Source: Pseudomonas gingeri
GTDB lineage: Bacteria > Pseudomonadota > Gammaproteobacteria > Pseudomonadales > Pseudomonadaceae
Length of the DNA stretch: 64,000 nt
Direction of reading: 5' to 3'
NCBI RefSeq assembly: GCF_013386165.1
Contig: NZ_JACAOS010000001.1
Location: forward strand, 1-64,000
The translations under genes were made by a program, and so were the position numbers. Shown here one piece after another: positions 27,484 through 37,058 of the stretch (position 1 is its first letter; every line of letters starts with the position of its first letter). The notes below the pieces were generated by a model that saw nothing but the letters and a program-made list of their open reading frames with translations, was not told where the DNA came from and searched no databases.

Positions 27484-27955
27484 GCGCCACCACCATATCC
27501 ACCTCGACCGAGGCGTTTTTCGGCAGTTGGTAGACCCCGACCGAGGTGCGTGTATGCACCCCGGCTTCGCCGAACACCGAATACAGCACTTCGGACGCCC
27601 CGTCGGCGACTTCACTCTGTTGCGTGAAGTCCGCCGCGCTCTGCACATAGACATTGATGCGCAAGACTTTCCTGATCCGTCCCAAGTCGCCATCGAACAT
27701 CTGTCGCAAAATCGCCAGGGCGCGCATAGTACTGATCTGCGCGCCGTGCCGTGCCCGTTCCAGTGTGGTTTCAGCGCCGACTCGGCCTGTCACCATCACG
27801 GTATTCTCGACACGCGGAATTTGCCCGCTGACATACACTTCAAGATCGTTCTGCACCGCCGGCACATAGTTGCCGCCGATCTTCATTTCACCGTCGAAGC
27901 TATAGCCGAGCTCCTGGGCGATGGCTTCGAATGAGGCGTTTCGGGTGTCTGACAT
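27443..27955 (-). CDS. RidA-family protein (YjgF/YER057c/UK114)
   Basis: A 170-residue protein of the RidA superfamily, longer than RidA itself (about 128). It shows VYVSGQIPR, the mid-protein RAHGAQ-like [16 protein letters not shown], and the C-terminal [23 protein letters not shown] with the Arg that in RidA binds the imine carboxylate. True RidA hydrolyses reactive enamines/imines; the longer subgroups are often unproven. Its 3' end overlaps bdlA on the other strand. Confidence 0.85.
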   Translation of the reverse strand: MSDTRNASFEAIAQELGYSFDGEMKIGGNYVPAVQNDLEVYVSGQIPRVENTVMVTGRVGAETTLERARHGAQISTMRALAILRQMFDGDLGRIRKVLRINVYVQSAADFTQQSEVADGASEVLYSVFGEAGVHTRTSVGVYQLPKNASVEVDMVVALNESAGWQTARPH

Positions 27956-28090
27956 GGTCCAGTTCCTGATCAGAGAAGTTCAGTGCGTAATGGCCAGGCG
28001 CGATCCGGCCTGGGCAAGGCTTGGCGCTGGTATTTGCGCAGCGTTGGGGAAAATAGCGAAAAGTGCAATCTCGTCGGTTACACTTCGATA

Positions 28091-29722
28091 ATGTCAAAAA
28101 AACATCATGCAGCGTTGATCTTCGCCCGAATCTACCACAGCGTATTGACCCGGCTGCTGGTGTTGGCGCTGTGCATTGTGGTTTCTGGCGCTATCGTGCG
28201 TTATTACGTCTTGACCCACTTCCTGCGCGAGGATCTGAGCAGCGTCGTGGAAGGCCAGCAACTGGCGCTGGCGACTTATGTCGCGCACGATGTCGATAGC
28301 AAGATTGTTCGGCGCAGGCTCTTGATCGAGCGCCTCGCGGCCAGCGTGCCCCTCGACTTGCTGGCACGGCCTGAACAACTGCGGGACTGGCTGAAAGATC
28401 GCTCGCCCTACCAGACCTTGCTCTCGATTGATGTCTTTATCGTCGACGCCAGTGGCAAGCGGGTGGCGGGCTACCCCGATCAAGGGGCGGCATCCGAGAC
28501 CGATTATGCGGGCCGTGATTACATCCAAGCCGGGTTGGCCGGTAAGTCCTTTGTCGGCCAACCGATCGAGAGTGGGGTAAACGCAGAGCCGGTGCTACCG
28601 ATCTCCGCGCCGGTCAGCAATGCCGAGGGCAAGGTACAGGGCGTTCTTGTCGGCATGATGTCGCTCTCGGCTCCCGGGTTTCTGGATTCCTTGTTGCAGA
28701 GCCGTGGGGGAACGAGCACCGGCGAGTTCCAGCTGATTTTTCCGCAGAGCCGCTTGCAGATCGAATCCTCGCCGCAGGGGATCGGCTTCAAGTCGATCTC
28801 GCCTCCCGGCCTCAATGTCTTGCAGGACCGGGCCATGGCGGGTTTTCGTGGTACCGGGATAACGGTCGGCATCGATGGCAAGGAAGAGGTCCGCGCCATG
28901 GCCTCCGTGCCTAGCACGGGCTGGTTCATTGTCGCCAGCCTGCCGGGTCACGAGGCGTTTTCAACCGTTGAGCGAACCCAGGGTTTCTTGATCAGAGGTG
29001 CGCTCTCCTCGATTTTCCTGTTCGGCATTATCTGCTCCATCGTGCTGTATTTTGTCTTTCGCCCGCTGTTCCATGCTGCCGCGCAGGCGGACTGCATGAC
29101 CCGTGACGAACTGCCCCATGCGCCCTTGCCGGTGGTACGCAACGATGAAGTCGGCCACTTGATCTCCGCGTTCAATCGCTTGTTGTTCAAGCTCAACGAG
29201 AAACGCGCGGAACTGGAGAAGATCGCTCATCACGACACGCTGACCGGCTTGCCCAACCGCCATCACCTCTCTGGCCGTCTGCGCCAGGTGTTGGCCCAGG
29301 CCCAGCGAAAAGGGACGCAGGTCGGCTTGTTGTTCATGGACCTCGATGGCTTCAAACGGATCAATGACACCCTCGGGCACGATGCCGGTGATGAGGTGTT
29401 GCGTCAGGTGGCCAAGCGCTTTGGTGCGGTGGTACGGCTGAGCGATACCCTGGCGCGTATCGGTGGTGATGAGTTCGTCATCCTGCTGAGCGATCTTGGG
29501 GCCGACTCCGAAGAAACCGTGAGTACCGTGGCCACCAAGTGTATCGCGGCGCTGAGTACGCCTTTTCTCATTGCCGGTACGGTTTGCCGGGTGGGGGTCT
29601 CGATCGGTATTGCCCTGGGCAGTGGTGAAAGTTCCGCCGATGCACTGCTGCTGACCGCGGACCGGGTCATGTACCAGGCCAAGAAAACCGGGCGTGGTCG
29701 TTACATGACCCACAGGCTTTGA
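28091..29722 (+). CDS. membrane diguanylate cyclase with periplasmic sensor
   Basis: A 543-residue protein from ATG 28091: first membrane helix (about 17-37), a periplasmic dCache-like sensor (about 45-300, with FIVDASGKRVAGYP and AGRDYIQAGLAGKSFVGQP), second helix (about 305-330), HAMP-like linker, then a GGDEF domain. The active site is intact (RIGGDEFVIL, about 455-464), and an inhibitory I-site RLSD precedes GGDEF by exactly five residues. So the enzyme should make c-di-GMP and be feedback-inhibited. No EAL domain is present. Its neighbour bdlA is itself a c-di-GMP-linked dispersal protein. Confidence 0.88.
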   Translation: MSKKHHAALIFARIYHSVLTRLLVLALCIVVSGAIVRYYVLTHFLREDLSSVVEGQQLALATYVAHDVDSKIVRRRLLIERLAASVPLDLLARPEQLRDWLKDRSPYQTLLSIDVFIVDASGKRVAGYPDQGAASETDYAGRDYIQAGLAGKSFVGQPIESGVNAEPVLPISAPVSNAEGKVQGVLVGMMSLSAPGFLDSLLQSRGGTSTGEFQLIFPQSRLQIESSPQGIGFKSISPPGLNVLQDRAMAGFRGTGITVGIDGKEEVRAMASVPSTGWFIVASLPGHEAFSTVERTQGFLIRGALSSIFLFGIICSIVLYFVFRPLFHAAAQADCMTRDELPHAPLPVVRNDEVGHLISAFNRLLFKLNEKRAELEKIAHHDTLTGLPNRHHLSGRLRQVLAQAQRKGTQVGLLFMDLDGFKRINDTLGHDAGDEVLRQVAKRFGAVVRLSDTLARIGGDEFVILLSDLGADSEETVSTVATKCIAALSTPFLIAGTVCRVGVSIGIALGSGESSADALLLTADRVMYQAKKTGRGRYMTHRL

Positions 29723-29796
29723 CGGTGCTCTCGGTTCGGTCGCAAGCGTAGCGGGCGCAACAAAGGTAAACTCCGCGCTTTCCTGAAGGAGTTCCC

Positions 29797-30666
29797 ATGA
29801 GTCACTACCAGCCCGGCATCCTTGCCAAGCCTGTGCCCTTGCAGGCACGCCACCTGTTTTTTGCCCTTGAATCCGCCGAAGCATTGCCGGCTGCACTCGA
29901 CAATCTTGCCCGGCTGGTTGACGTAAAGCACACCGTGGTCGGTTTTGGCGAGTCGCTGGTGCAGGCGCTGGGTGGTCATGTCGAGGGGCTGCGGGCCTTT
30001 CCCGGCATCACTGGGGCGGGTGTGGATAACCCGTCGACCCAGCATGCCCTGTGGTGCTGGTTGCATGGCGAAGACCGTGGCGAGTTGCTGCACCGCAGTC
30101 GTGCGCTGGAGCAGGCGTTGGCACCGGCGCTGAAGCGGGTGCAGATGACCGAGGCCTTCCGGCACAAGAGCGGCCACGACCTGACCGGTTATGAAGACGG
30201 CACCGAGAACCCGGTGGACGAAGCCGCGGTCGAGGCCGGGATCGCCGCGGACGGTGGCAGCTTTGCCGCGATCCAGCAGTGGCAGCATGACCTGGATGGT
30301 TTCGCCGCGCTGCCTGCCCACGAGCAGGACAACATCATGGGGCGGCGCAAGAGTGACAATGAGGAGCTGGACGACGCGCCGGAGTCCGCCCACGTCAAAC
30401 GCACCGCCCAGGAGAGCTTCGCTCCGGAGGCCTTCGTGGTCCGCCGCTCGATGCCCTGGGCGAACGAGCAGGGCGCCGGCCTGATGTTTCTGGCGTTCGG
30501 TCATTCCTTCGACGCCTTCGAGGCGCAACTGCGGCGTATGAGCGGTTTGGACGATGGCATCGTCGACGGCTTGTATCGCTTCAGCCGGCCGATTACCGGT
30601 GGTTATTACTGGTGCCCGCCGTTGCGCGAAGGGCGCCTGGACCTGAGTGTGCTCGGCGCCGCTTGA
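29797..30666 (+). CDS. Dyp-type haem peroxidase
   Basis: A 289-residue Dyp peroxidase of the cytoplasmic (YfeX-like, P/B) type without a Tat signal. The diagnostic GxxDG motif is present as GYEDGTENP (Asp about 133), with the proximal haem His in SAHVKRT (about 200) and the distal Arg in VVRRSMPW (about 215). It uses H2O2 to oxidise dyes, phenolics or porphyrin precursors. SD AAGGAG precedes the ATG. No encapsulin gene is adjacent. Confidence 0.9.
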   Translation: MSHYQPGILAKPVPLQARHLFFALESAEALPAALDNLARLVDVKHTVVGFGESLVQALGGHVEGLRAFPGITGAGVDNPSTQHALWCWLHGEDRGELLHRSRALEQALAPALKRVQMTEAFRHKSGHDLTGYEDGTENPVDEAAVEAGIAADGGSFAAIQQWQHDLDGFAALPAHEQDNIMGRRKSDNEELDDAPESAHVKRTAQESFAPEAFVVRRSMPWANEQGAGLMFLAFGHSFDAFEAQLRRMSGLDDGIVDGLYRFSRPITGGYYWCPPLREGRLDLSVLGAA

Positions 30667-30962
30667 GTCCCCCGTTGGCCTGACCTACGCCCGATGTCGT
30701 CCATCGGGCGTGTTCATGGGCAGGTCTGGAAACCGCCAGTCCTATCCGCTCCTCTTCTGACTTGATATTGATCTAAGCGCGCTGTGGGTCAGCACTAGAC
30801 TTAAAGGTGCAGTCGCTGCGAAGTGAAGTGAAATCAACCCCCGCTCATCCGCGCAGCTCGCTCGCCATCCAGAGACCCGCACCCGACTGTCGAATGAAAC
30901 CGGGCGACAGCCCAGCGTGAACGATGAGACTCGGGCTCCACCGGAGCCAGGGAGTGTTCATC
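30667..30962. other. intergenic region with possible ANR/FNR-like half-matched site
   Basis: No gene is supported in these 296 bases. TTGAT-ATTG-ATCTA at 30762-30775 fits the ANR/FNR pattern TTGATNNNNATCAA with one mismatch and lies about 190 bases before the next gene. It is a weak candidate only. Confidence 0.35.
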
Positions 30963-31415
30963 ATGATCTCCGTTCGTGTTCTTTTGTTCTGTACCTTGCC
31001 AGGCCTTGTGCTGTTGGGCGTGTCGCCGACGGTTCGGGCGACGGGTGAGAGTGAACCGATCAACCAGGAGGCGGTGCAGTTATCGCCTCAAACCCAGAAC
31101 GGCGTGCCTTACCTGACCGGTGGTATCGGTCAGGATGAGACTCAGGCATTGCTGCATACCCACGGTTACAACCTGCATATCGTTTCGGTCATCGGGCCCA
31201 AGGGTGAGTACATGCCCGATGTGGACATCACGATCCAAAAGGCCGGTGGAGAGTCGGTGCTGTCGCTGACTCAGGTCGGGCCGATGGTCTACGTCAAACT
31301 GCCAGCGGGCAAATACGAGATTGTCAGCCGTCTTAATGGCCGCGAGGACCGGCAGAGCGTTGTTCTGAATGGCAAGGCCGGCCAGACGGTGGATGTGCGT
31401 TGGCGAGACGAATAA
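30963..31415 (+). CDS. periplasmic protein with carboxypeptidase-regulatory-like fold
   Basis: A 150-residue protein starting at ATG 30963 (SD AGGGAG). It has a signal peptide (RVLLFCTLPGLVLLGVSPTVRA) and a C-terminal region of about 80 residues with the Greek-key look of transthyretin-like regulatory domains: MPDVDITIQKAGGESVLSL, VKLPAGKYEIVSRLNGRED, VVLNGKAGQTVDVRW. Such domains are structural or binding modules without catalysis. Function unknown. A compact REP hairpin follows the stop. Confidence 0.75.
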   Translation: MISVRVLLFCTLPGLVLLGVSPTVRATGESEPINQEAVQLSPQTQNGVPYLTGGIGQDETQALLHTHGYNLHIVSVIGPKGEYMPDVDITIQKAGGESVLSLTQVGPMVYVKLPAGKYEIVSRLNGREDRQSVVLNGKAGQTVDVRWRDE

Positions 31416-31425
31416 TGAGGGGCCA

Positions 31426-31451
31426 GCAGGAGCCGGCTTGCCGGCTCCTGC
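31426..31451. repeat. single REP hairpin
   Basis: GCAGGAGCCGGC / GCCGGCTCCTGC forms a perfect hairpin around a TT centre. It is the same REP family as 13461-13544 but reduced to one compact palindrome, 11 bases after the periplasmic protein gene. It may serve as its terminator. Confidence 0.75.
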
Positions 31452-31568
31452 AAGGAAGCCGCGTGCAAAAATCACAAATCAGGGGATGCCAAATCAGCGC
31501 CTTGCGAATAGTCTGCGCACAACAAAGGGAATCCCCCTGAAACACAGATTTGGAAACGAGGTCGGAAG

Positions 31569-32663
31569 ATGGGCAAGTTGCGAGTCGGGATTATTTTCGG
31601 TGGGCTGGGCGCCGAGCACGAGGTGTCGCTGCAATCGGCGCGCAATGTGGTCGATGCACTGGATCGTGAGCGTTTCGAACCGATCCTGATCGGTATCGAC
31701 AAGCAGGGCCACTGGCACCTCAACGACAGCTCCAACTACCTGATCAATGCCGAAAACCCGGCGCTTATCGCCTTGAACCAATCCAATCGCGAACTGGCGG
31801 TGGTCCCCGGCAAGTCCAGCCAGCAGTTGGTGGACACCAGCAACCAGGCGTTGCTGGAGCAGGTCGATGTGATCTTCCCCATCGTCCACGGCACCCTTGG
31901 CGAAGACGGTTGCCTGCAAGGCTTGTTGCGCATGACCGACCTGCCTTTTGTCGGCTCCGATGTGCTCGGCTCGGCGGTGTGCATGGACAAGGACGTGAGC
32001 AAGCGCCTGCTGCGTGATGCCGGGCTGGCGGTGACACCCTTTATCACCGTGAACCGTGTCACCGCCGCGCGGCTCGGCTTCGAGGCCGCCCAGGCGAAGC
32101 TGGGCTTGCCGATGTTCATCAAACCAGCGAACCAGGGTTCGTCGGTGGGCGTGAGCAAGGTGGAGACCGCCGAGGAGTACCTGACAGCCTTGGCCCTGGC
32201 ACTGAGTTTCGACGAAAAGGTCCTGATCGAGTCGGCGGTCAGCGGACGGGAGATCGAGTGCGCGATCCTTGGCAACGACCAGCCGATTGCCAGCGGTTGT
32301 GGCGAGATCGTCGTGCGCAGCGGCTTCTACTCCTACGACAGCAAATACATTGACGAGCAGGCCGCCGAAGTCGTGGTGCCGGCGGCAATCAGCGAAGAGG
32401 ACAGTGAGCGGATTCGCGCCAACGCCATCGAGGCTTTCCAGGTCCTGGGGTGTGCCGGGTTGGCGCGGGTCGATGTGTTTCTGACCGCTGACGGTGAAGT
32501 GCTGATCAACGAGGTCAACTCGCTGCCCGGTTTTACCCGCATCAGCATGTACCCCAAGCTCTGGCAGGCTGCCGGGATGAGCTACAGCGAGCTGGTGAGT
32601 CGCCTGATCGAACTGGCGCTGGAGCGGCACGAGACGCGCAAGAGTTTGAAGAACAGTCGTTAA
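31569..32663 (+). CDS. ddlA: D-alanine--D-alanine ligase (DdlA type)
   Basis: A 364-residue ATP-grasp ligase that joins two D-alanines for peptidoglycan. Marks are [18 protein letters not shown] at the N-terminus, [35 protein letters not shown], and the C-terminal metal site [25 protein letters not shown]. Length and wording fit the DdlA subtype rather than the DdlB that sits in the cell-division cluster. SD GGAAGA lies before the ATG. Confidence 0.93.
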   Translation: MGKLRVGIIFGGLGAEHEVSLQSARNVVDALDRERFEPILIGIDKQGHWHLNDSSNYLINAENPALIALNQSNRELAVVPGKSSQQLVDTSNQALLEQVDVIFPIVHGTLGEDGCLQGLLRMTDLPFVGSDVLGSAVCMDKDVSKRLLRDAGLAVTPFITVNRVTAARLGFEAAQAKLGLPMFIKPANQGSSVGVSKVETAEEYLTALALALSFDEKVLIESAVSGREIECAILGNDQPIASGCGEIVVRSGFYSYDSKYIDEQAAEVVVPAAISEEDSERIRANAIEAFQVLGCAGLARVDVFLTADGEVLINEVNSLPGFTRISMYPKLWQAAGMSYSELVSRLIELALERHETRKSLKNSR

Positions 32664-32664
32664 A

Positions 32665-32696
32665 AGGCCCGAAGCCGCGTCGAGTGCTTCAGGCCT
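32665..32696. terminator. bidirectional hairpin between convergent genes
   Basis: Arms AGGCCCGAAGC and GCTTCAGGCCT pair with one mismatch, preceded by AAAA. It lies between the ddlA stop and the convergent CDF exporter stop. Confidence 0.7.
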
Positions 32697-32710
32697 TGGG
32701 AGCCCTGGTT

Positions 32711-33667
32711 TCAGGCTCCGGATCGGGAGGGGGCGAGATGGTCCAGGTCCGGCCGATGCCAGGGGTCAATGTGGGTCATCAGGTTCAGGACCCGATGGCG
32801 CAGCATGACATTTTCACGGGCGGCCACGGCAATCGCATGACCCTCTTCAACGGACATCGAAGCCTCCACTTCGATGTGCGCATCAACCGTGAGCATGTCG
32901 CCCATTTTTCGTGTGCGCACATCGTGCACGCCCTTGATGCCGGGGGTGTCCAATAGCGTGGTGCGAATGGAGGCCACTTCTTCTTCATCGGCGGCGCTGT
33001 CCATCAGGTCATTCAAGGCGTTCCAGCCGAACGACCAGCCCATCCTGGCAATCATGCCGCCGACCACCAGTGCGGCAATCGGGTCGAGAATCGGATAGCC
33101 GACCAGGTTGCCGACAATACCGACCCCGACTACCAGCGACGAGGCTGCATCCGAGCGGGCATGCCAGGCATTGGCAATCAACAGGCTCGACTTCACCTTC
33201 TTCGCCACGGCCAGCATGTAGCGGAACAGCAGCTCCTTGGTCAGCAGCGCGGCGCCCGCCACCCAGAGTGCGGTGATATGGACCTTCTGGATGGATTCCG
33301 GGGTTTGCAGCTTGAGCACGGCCGAACCGATCATGCCGATGCCCACGGCCAGCAGCAGTAACCCGAGGATCATCGACGCCGCGGTTTCAAAGCGCAGGTG
33401 CCCATAGGGATGGCCTTCATCGGCGTCCTGTTTGCTTTTATGGCCAGCGAACAGCACCACAAAGTCAGCAATCAAGTCCGACAGGGAATGAATACCGTCG
33501 GCGATCAGGCCTTGGGATTTCGACAGGATGCCGACGAGGATTTGAATGCACGACAGCGCCAGATTGACGGCCACACTGACCCAGGTGCAACGGGACGCCG
33601 CTGCTGCACGTTCGGCAGGACTGTAGCGTTCGTCCTCGTGTTCATCGGAGAACTTTTCAGCGTTCAT
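32711..33667 (-). CDS. cation diffusion facilitator family metal exporter
   Basis: A 318-residue CDF transporter with six membrane segments (about 30-215) and a cytoplasmic C-terminal domain. The two metal-site motifs are seen: HSLSDLIADF in helix 2 and HARSDAASS in helix 5, each HxxxD, which favours divalent ions such as Zn2+, Fe2+ or Mn2+. The linker carries DADEGHPYGHLRFE. It exports metal in exchange for protons. No metal-responsive regulator gene is adjacent. Confidence 0.9.
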   Translation of the reverse strand: MNAEKFSDEHEDERYSPAERAAAASRCTWVSVAVNLALSCIQILVGILSKSQGLIADGIHSLSDLIADFVVLFAGHKSKQDADEGHPYGHLRFETAASMILGLLLLAVGIGMIGSAVLKLQTPESIQKVHITALWVAGAALLTKELLFRYMLAVAKKVKSSLLIANAWHARSDAASSLVVGVGIVGNLVGYPILDPIAALVVGGMIARMGWSFGWNALNDLMDSAADEEEVASIRTTLLDTPGIKGVHDVRTRKMGDMLTVDAHIEVEASMSVEEGHAIAVAARENVMLRHRVLNLMTHIDPWHRPDLDHLAPSRSGA

Positions 33668-34006
33668 CAGACACGTCTTCCACTATTTGCACATGACTTT
33701 CGGCACGCGGCATTCAAGGCTTGCCGGCTAACTAAGTGCCGGGGTTCAGGTGATTGGCAATCATTGGCGTTCGCCTTGAAACAGGCGTGTTCAAGGAATA
33801 AAGCATACTGAAAAGTTGCAGGGGATACACAGGCTATTTAAATAATCGGGGCGATTGAAAATTTGTTTCAACTCACTATTGTTCATATTCACAAATGCGA
33901 ATCTTAATGTTTTCTCGTGTCGTGTTTGAAGTCATTTGCGCTGACTTCAATATCTTATGACGTGCTGTTGGCGGCTGATGTTCCGCGAGTGTCAGAGGGA
34001 GGGGAA
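33668..34006. other. intergenic stretch without a recognised gene
   Basis: About 340 bases, AT-rich around 33790-33960. It contains the promoter region of the CDF gene. I see no convincing coding sequence or repeat. Confidence 0.6.
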
Positions 34007-34032
34007 AAAGAACAGGGGAGCTTGGCTCCCCT
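34007..34032 (-). terminator. rho-independent terminator of the 34051-34722 gene
   Basis: An 8-bp stem AGGGGAGC / GCTCCCCT with loop CAA is followed on the minus strand by TTCTTTTT, 18 bases past the stop codon. Confidence 0.85.
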
Positions 34033-34050
34033 GAGGATGTGCGGCAAAAA

Positions 34051-34722
34051 TCAGTTGGTGGCGACCCGGTCGGTTTCACCCGAGGTGACCAGTGCTTTGA
34101 GCGAGGTATCGAACTGCTTCAAGGCATCGACCTGCAACTCGCGTTGCTGGTTGATTTGCGCGGCAATCTCAGGCGCGGCCTTGCCGTGGACCCAGATCGA
34201 AGGCAGCTCCTTGCCACCGAAGCCTTCGGCCTTGCCGATATATTGCAGGTTCGAGTCGTAGAACGTTGCGACGAAACTCGCTTCGAACTGGTTGTTGCGT
34301 TTGGTCACCAGGCGGCTGTAGGTGTCGAGCATCACCACCACATCAGGACGGGCCTTTACCAGTGCATCAAGGTTGTCGTAGACGGTCACCGAGGCGAAGT
34401 GTTGCTGTAGCGAACCCATCAGCCAGTCAATGGCCAACTTCGGATCGGAGCTGTTGACGAAGGCGTCACTGATACGAGGGTCCAGCGCCGCATTCTTCGC
34501 GCCGCTCAACGCGACGCTGTGGTAGCGCTCAAGGTACTGGAGTGTACCGACGGTGTTTTCACTGTAGAGCACGCCCACTGATTGGCTGTGTTTCAGGCTG
34601 GCGGCGCTGTCGGCCACCGGCAGGAAATGGCAGGACTGATCGCCGGCTGCATAGGCAGGGGCAGTGGCGACGAAACCGCCGGTCAATACGGCGACAAGAG
34701 CCAGCAAGGTAGAAATTCTCAT
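34051..34722 (-). CDS. periplasmic protein of unknown function
   Basis: A 223-residue protein with a signal peptide (RISTLLALVAVLTGGFVATAPAYA) and SD AAGGAAA. The mature region has a predicted alpha/beta pattern: SVGVLYSENTVGTLQYLERY, LAIDWLMGSLQQHFASVTVYDNLDAL, PDVVVMLDTYSRL, EASFVATFYDSNLQYIGKAE. This is reminiscent of periplasmic proteins that respond to or assemble envelope structures, but I recognise no family. It has its own terminator, so it is a single-gene unit. Confidence 0.75.
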   Translation of the reverse strand: MRISTLLALVAVLTGGFVATAPAYAAGDQSCHFLPVADSAASLKHSQSVGVLYSENTVGTLQYLERYHSVALSGAKNAALDPRISDAFVNSSDPKLAIDWLMGSLQQHFASVTVYDNLDALVKARPDVVVMLDTYSRLVTKRNNQFEASFVATFYDSNLQYIGKAEGFGGKELPSIWVHGKAAPEIAAQINQQRELQVDALKQFDTSLKALVTSGETDRVATN

Positions 34723-34860
34723 CGCGCGTTTTCCTTCTGAAGTCGGTTTGGCATGACGCTATCCTCCTCCTTTGACAGAAAAACAGAACTTGCATTCCTT
34801 GATGGTTACTATCAATTGAACGAATGATAGGCGCCCGTGCCTTGTAGTGTAGCCGCCAAA

Positions 34861-34884
34861 GTGGCGCCGTATTGAGTGCGCCAC
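34861..34884. terminator. hairpin after the tautomerase gene
   Basis: GTGGCGC and GCGCCAC form a 7-bp stem with a 10-base loop, 22 bases past the minus-strand stop at 34906. The downstream T-run is weak. Confidence 0.5.
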
Positions 34885-34905
34885 CCCAATATTTAAAATG
34901 TCATC

Positions 34906-35298
34906 TCATTCCGTCGGCGCGTACTGCATCTCCCCATTGCCGAACGACCAGTCCTCCCGTTTTACATCGACCAGACTGATCCAGATGTCCTCTTTGCGCA
35001 GCCCGGTCCGGGTATGAATACCCTCGGCGATTGCCTGGTAGAAGGCCTTTTTGACCTCAACCGTGCGTCCGGCATTCCAGGTGACCTGAATAAAGACGAT
35101 GTTCGGCGTGTAGGTGATGCCGAGGTAACCGGCGGCGGGGTAGACCAGTTCATCCCGGGCATGGCGATTGATGATCTGAAATTTGTCGTGTTCGGGGACA
35201 TTGGCCGTACTGACCATGGCCTGGTAAACCACATCGCTGATGGTGGCGACGGTTTCAGGGGCGGTGTCTGCAGCCACGTCGATTCTGACTAAAGGCAT
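34906..35298 (-). CDS. tautomerase family protein
   Basis: A 130-residue member of the tautomerase superfamily. Translation from ATG 35298 (SD AAAGGAT) gives MPLVRID, placing the catalytic proline as the first residue after Met removal, the hallmark of 4-oxalocrotonate tautomerase and its relatives. The length matches fused-dimer-type members of about 130 residues. It would act on small keto/enol acids in the cytoplasm. It is divergent from a LysR gene that probably controls it. Confidence 0.85.
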   Translation of the reverse strand: MPLVRIDVAADTAPETVATISDVVYQAMVSTANVPEHDKFQIINRHARDELVYPAAGYLGITYTPNIVFIQVTWNAGRTVEVKKAFYQAIAEGIHTRTGLRKEDIWISLVDVKREDWSFGNGEMQYAPTE

Positions 35299-35421
35299 GG
35301 GGCGATCCTTTTGGGGCGGTGAGGGAAACGGCCAGACGTTCAACGGCACGTGCCATGAAGCTAAGCTCGAAATCTAGATTCATCAAGCGCATAATTTTTA
35401 AAATTATCATGAGTAATCAGC

Positions 35422-36315
35422 ATGCTATTCGAGGACCTCAAAGCCTTTGCCGCCGTGGTCGAGTGCGCTTCCCTGACCCGGGCCGCCGAGACCCTTTGCC
35501 TGACGCAGTCTGCGGTGTCGCGGCGGATTCAGCACCTGGAGCAGTCTCTGGGCGTCACGCTGTTCGACCGGACCAGCCGACCACCGGTCCCGACCGCCAT
35601 GGGCCAGCGGATTTACCGGCATGCGTCGGGATTACTGAGGGAGGCGGATTGCCTGTTGAGTATCGCTCGGGAAGACGCGGGACCCAGCGGCAGGTTCCGC
35701 GTGGGGTTCACCCAGGTCGTCGCCGACGCGGTGGTGTTCGAGATGGTGACGGCGATGAAGCGCGCCTTCCCAAACCTGGAAATGCAGTTGGTCACTGGCT
35801 GGAGCTCCGAGCTCGAGCAACTGATGGCTCGTGGTGAACTGGACGCGGCGACGCTTATGCAGCCGGCTCCGAGTAGCCTGCCGCAAGGGATGAGTGGCCA
35901 GAAAATCACCACCCTCGAGATCCTCGTGGTTCAGAGTAAACAGCACCCTATCGTGGACGCTTCGACCCACATAAATAACCTGTGCGGTCAGGAGTGGATC
36001 CTCAATCCGGTGGGCTGCGGTTACCGGGCGGCGCTGGAGGCTGCCATGGGTGGGCAAGGACGACGACTTAAGCTCGGCGTGGACACCCACGGCGCGGCGA
36101 TCCAGATGCGGATGATCGCCGCCGGCCTGGGGCTTGGGTTGATTCCTCGGCATCTTCTGCAAGCCAGCCCGTATGTCGACGAACTCTCGGTCATCAGCCT
36201 GGATGACTTTTCGCTCAATATGGATATCTGGATCGTTCACTCGAGCCAACCCGGCAATCTGAAACAGGCCAATGAGCTGCTTCGTCGAAGCGTCGAGGTT
36301 GGTTTTCCCCTTTGA
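35422..36315 (+). CDS. LysR-family regulator beside the tautomerase gene
   Basis: A 297-residue LysR-type protein: HTH at about 3-62 (LKAFAAVVECASLTRAAETLCLTQSAVSRRIQHLE) and an effector-binding domain (about 90-290). It is transcribed away from the tautomerase gene, 123 bases apart, the usual arrangement of a LysR activator and its target. The effector is unknown. Confidence 0.88.
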   Translation: MLFEDLKAFAAVVECASLTRAAETLCLTQSAVSRRIQHLEQSLGVTLFDRTSRPPVPTAMGQRIYRHASGLLREADCLLSIAREDAGPSGRFRVGFTQVVADAVVFEMVTAMKRAFPNLEMQLVTGWSSELEQLMARGELDAATLMQPAPSSLPQGMSGQKITTLEILVVQSKQHPIVDASTHINNLCGQEWILNPVGCGYRAALEAAMGGQGRRLKLGVDTHGAAIQMRMIAAGLGLGLIPRHLLQASPYVDELSVISLDDFSLNMDIWIVHSSQPGNLKQANELLRRSVEVGFPL

Positions 36316-36547
36316 GGGAGGGGCTGGCAGTACCGTCCTGGCTCTCGACGGCATGGCCTCGGTAGCGCCGTCGTCCGTCCGGTAAATGCCTATTGTGTTG
36401 TACGATGACTGACGATATGGTCGGCAACGAGAACGGTCCAGGCGCTGCACGGGTCCCCAGGTGTTCATCGCGATCCCTGGTGCTGCCTGCTCACGCCGGG
36501 GCCGGGTTCTTCTATCTCCAGTCCCCATAACAACAAGGAAATACCTC

Positions 36548-36979
36548 GTGAAAAAGATCAAAGTGCTGATTGGTTTCCTGTGCCTCTTCAGTGGCTACGT
36601 CGCTGCGGCTCCATCATCAGGGGAGAAGGAGGTTGCCGCCGCGGTGGACCATCTGACCCAGGCCATGTTGAACAGGAACATTCCTGAGCTGAAAGCGCTG
36701 ACCGGCGAGAACCTGACCTATGGGCATTCCAGCGGGAAGGTACAGGGCAAGAAAGACTTTATCGGCGATATTGAAACGGGGAAAAGCGCGTTCAAGACAC
36801 TGGAGATGCAGAACCAGACCATTACCCTGTCAGGTGATGTGGCTTTCGTCCGCCATCACTTTTCGGGACAAGCGATCAAGGGCAGCGAGCTGATTCCCAC
36901 CGAAATTGAAAACTTCCAGGTCTGGCAGAAACAGCACGGCAAATGGCTGTTGGTGGGTCGGCAGGCTTTTCATCTCTGA
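36548..36979 (+). CDS. secreted NTF2/SnoaL-like (DUF4440-type) protein
   Basis: A 143-residue protein that starts with GTG at 36548, supported by AAGGAA eight bases upstream. It has a signal peptide (KKIKVLIGFLCLFSGYVAAAP) and a small NTF2-like fold: EVAAAVDHLTQAMLNRNIPEL, LTYGHSSGKVQGKKDFI, ending WQKQHGKWLLVGRQAFHL. Many such proteins are annotated as DUF4440. No active-site residues can be assigned. Function unknown. Confidence 0.75.
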   Translation: MKKIKVLIGFLCLFSGYVAAAPSSGEKEVAAAVDHLTQAMLNRNIPELKALTGENLTYGHSSGKVQGKKDFIGDIETGKSAFKTLEMQNQTITLSGDVAFVRHHFSGQAIKGSELIPTEIENFQVWQKQHGKWLLVGRQAFHL

Positions 36980-37058
36980 CATTTGAGTCATAGAGAGGAA
37001 CATATCGAGTCAGCGCTGAACATGGCTAACATTTCGGGTTGACGACAGGCTCTGCCGG

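Noticed and set aside
32711..33667. Plus-strand frames opposite the CDF exporter
   Set aside because: They are shadows of a well-supported minus-strand gene.
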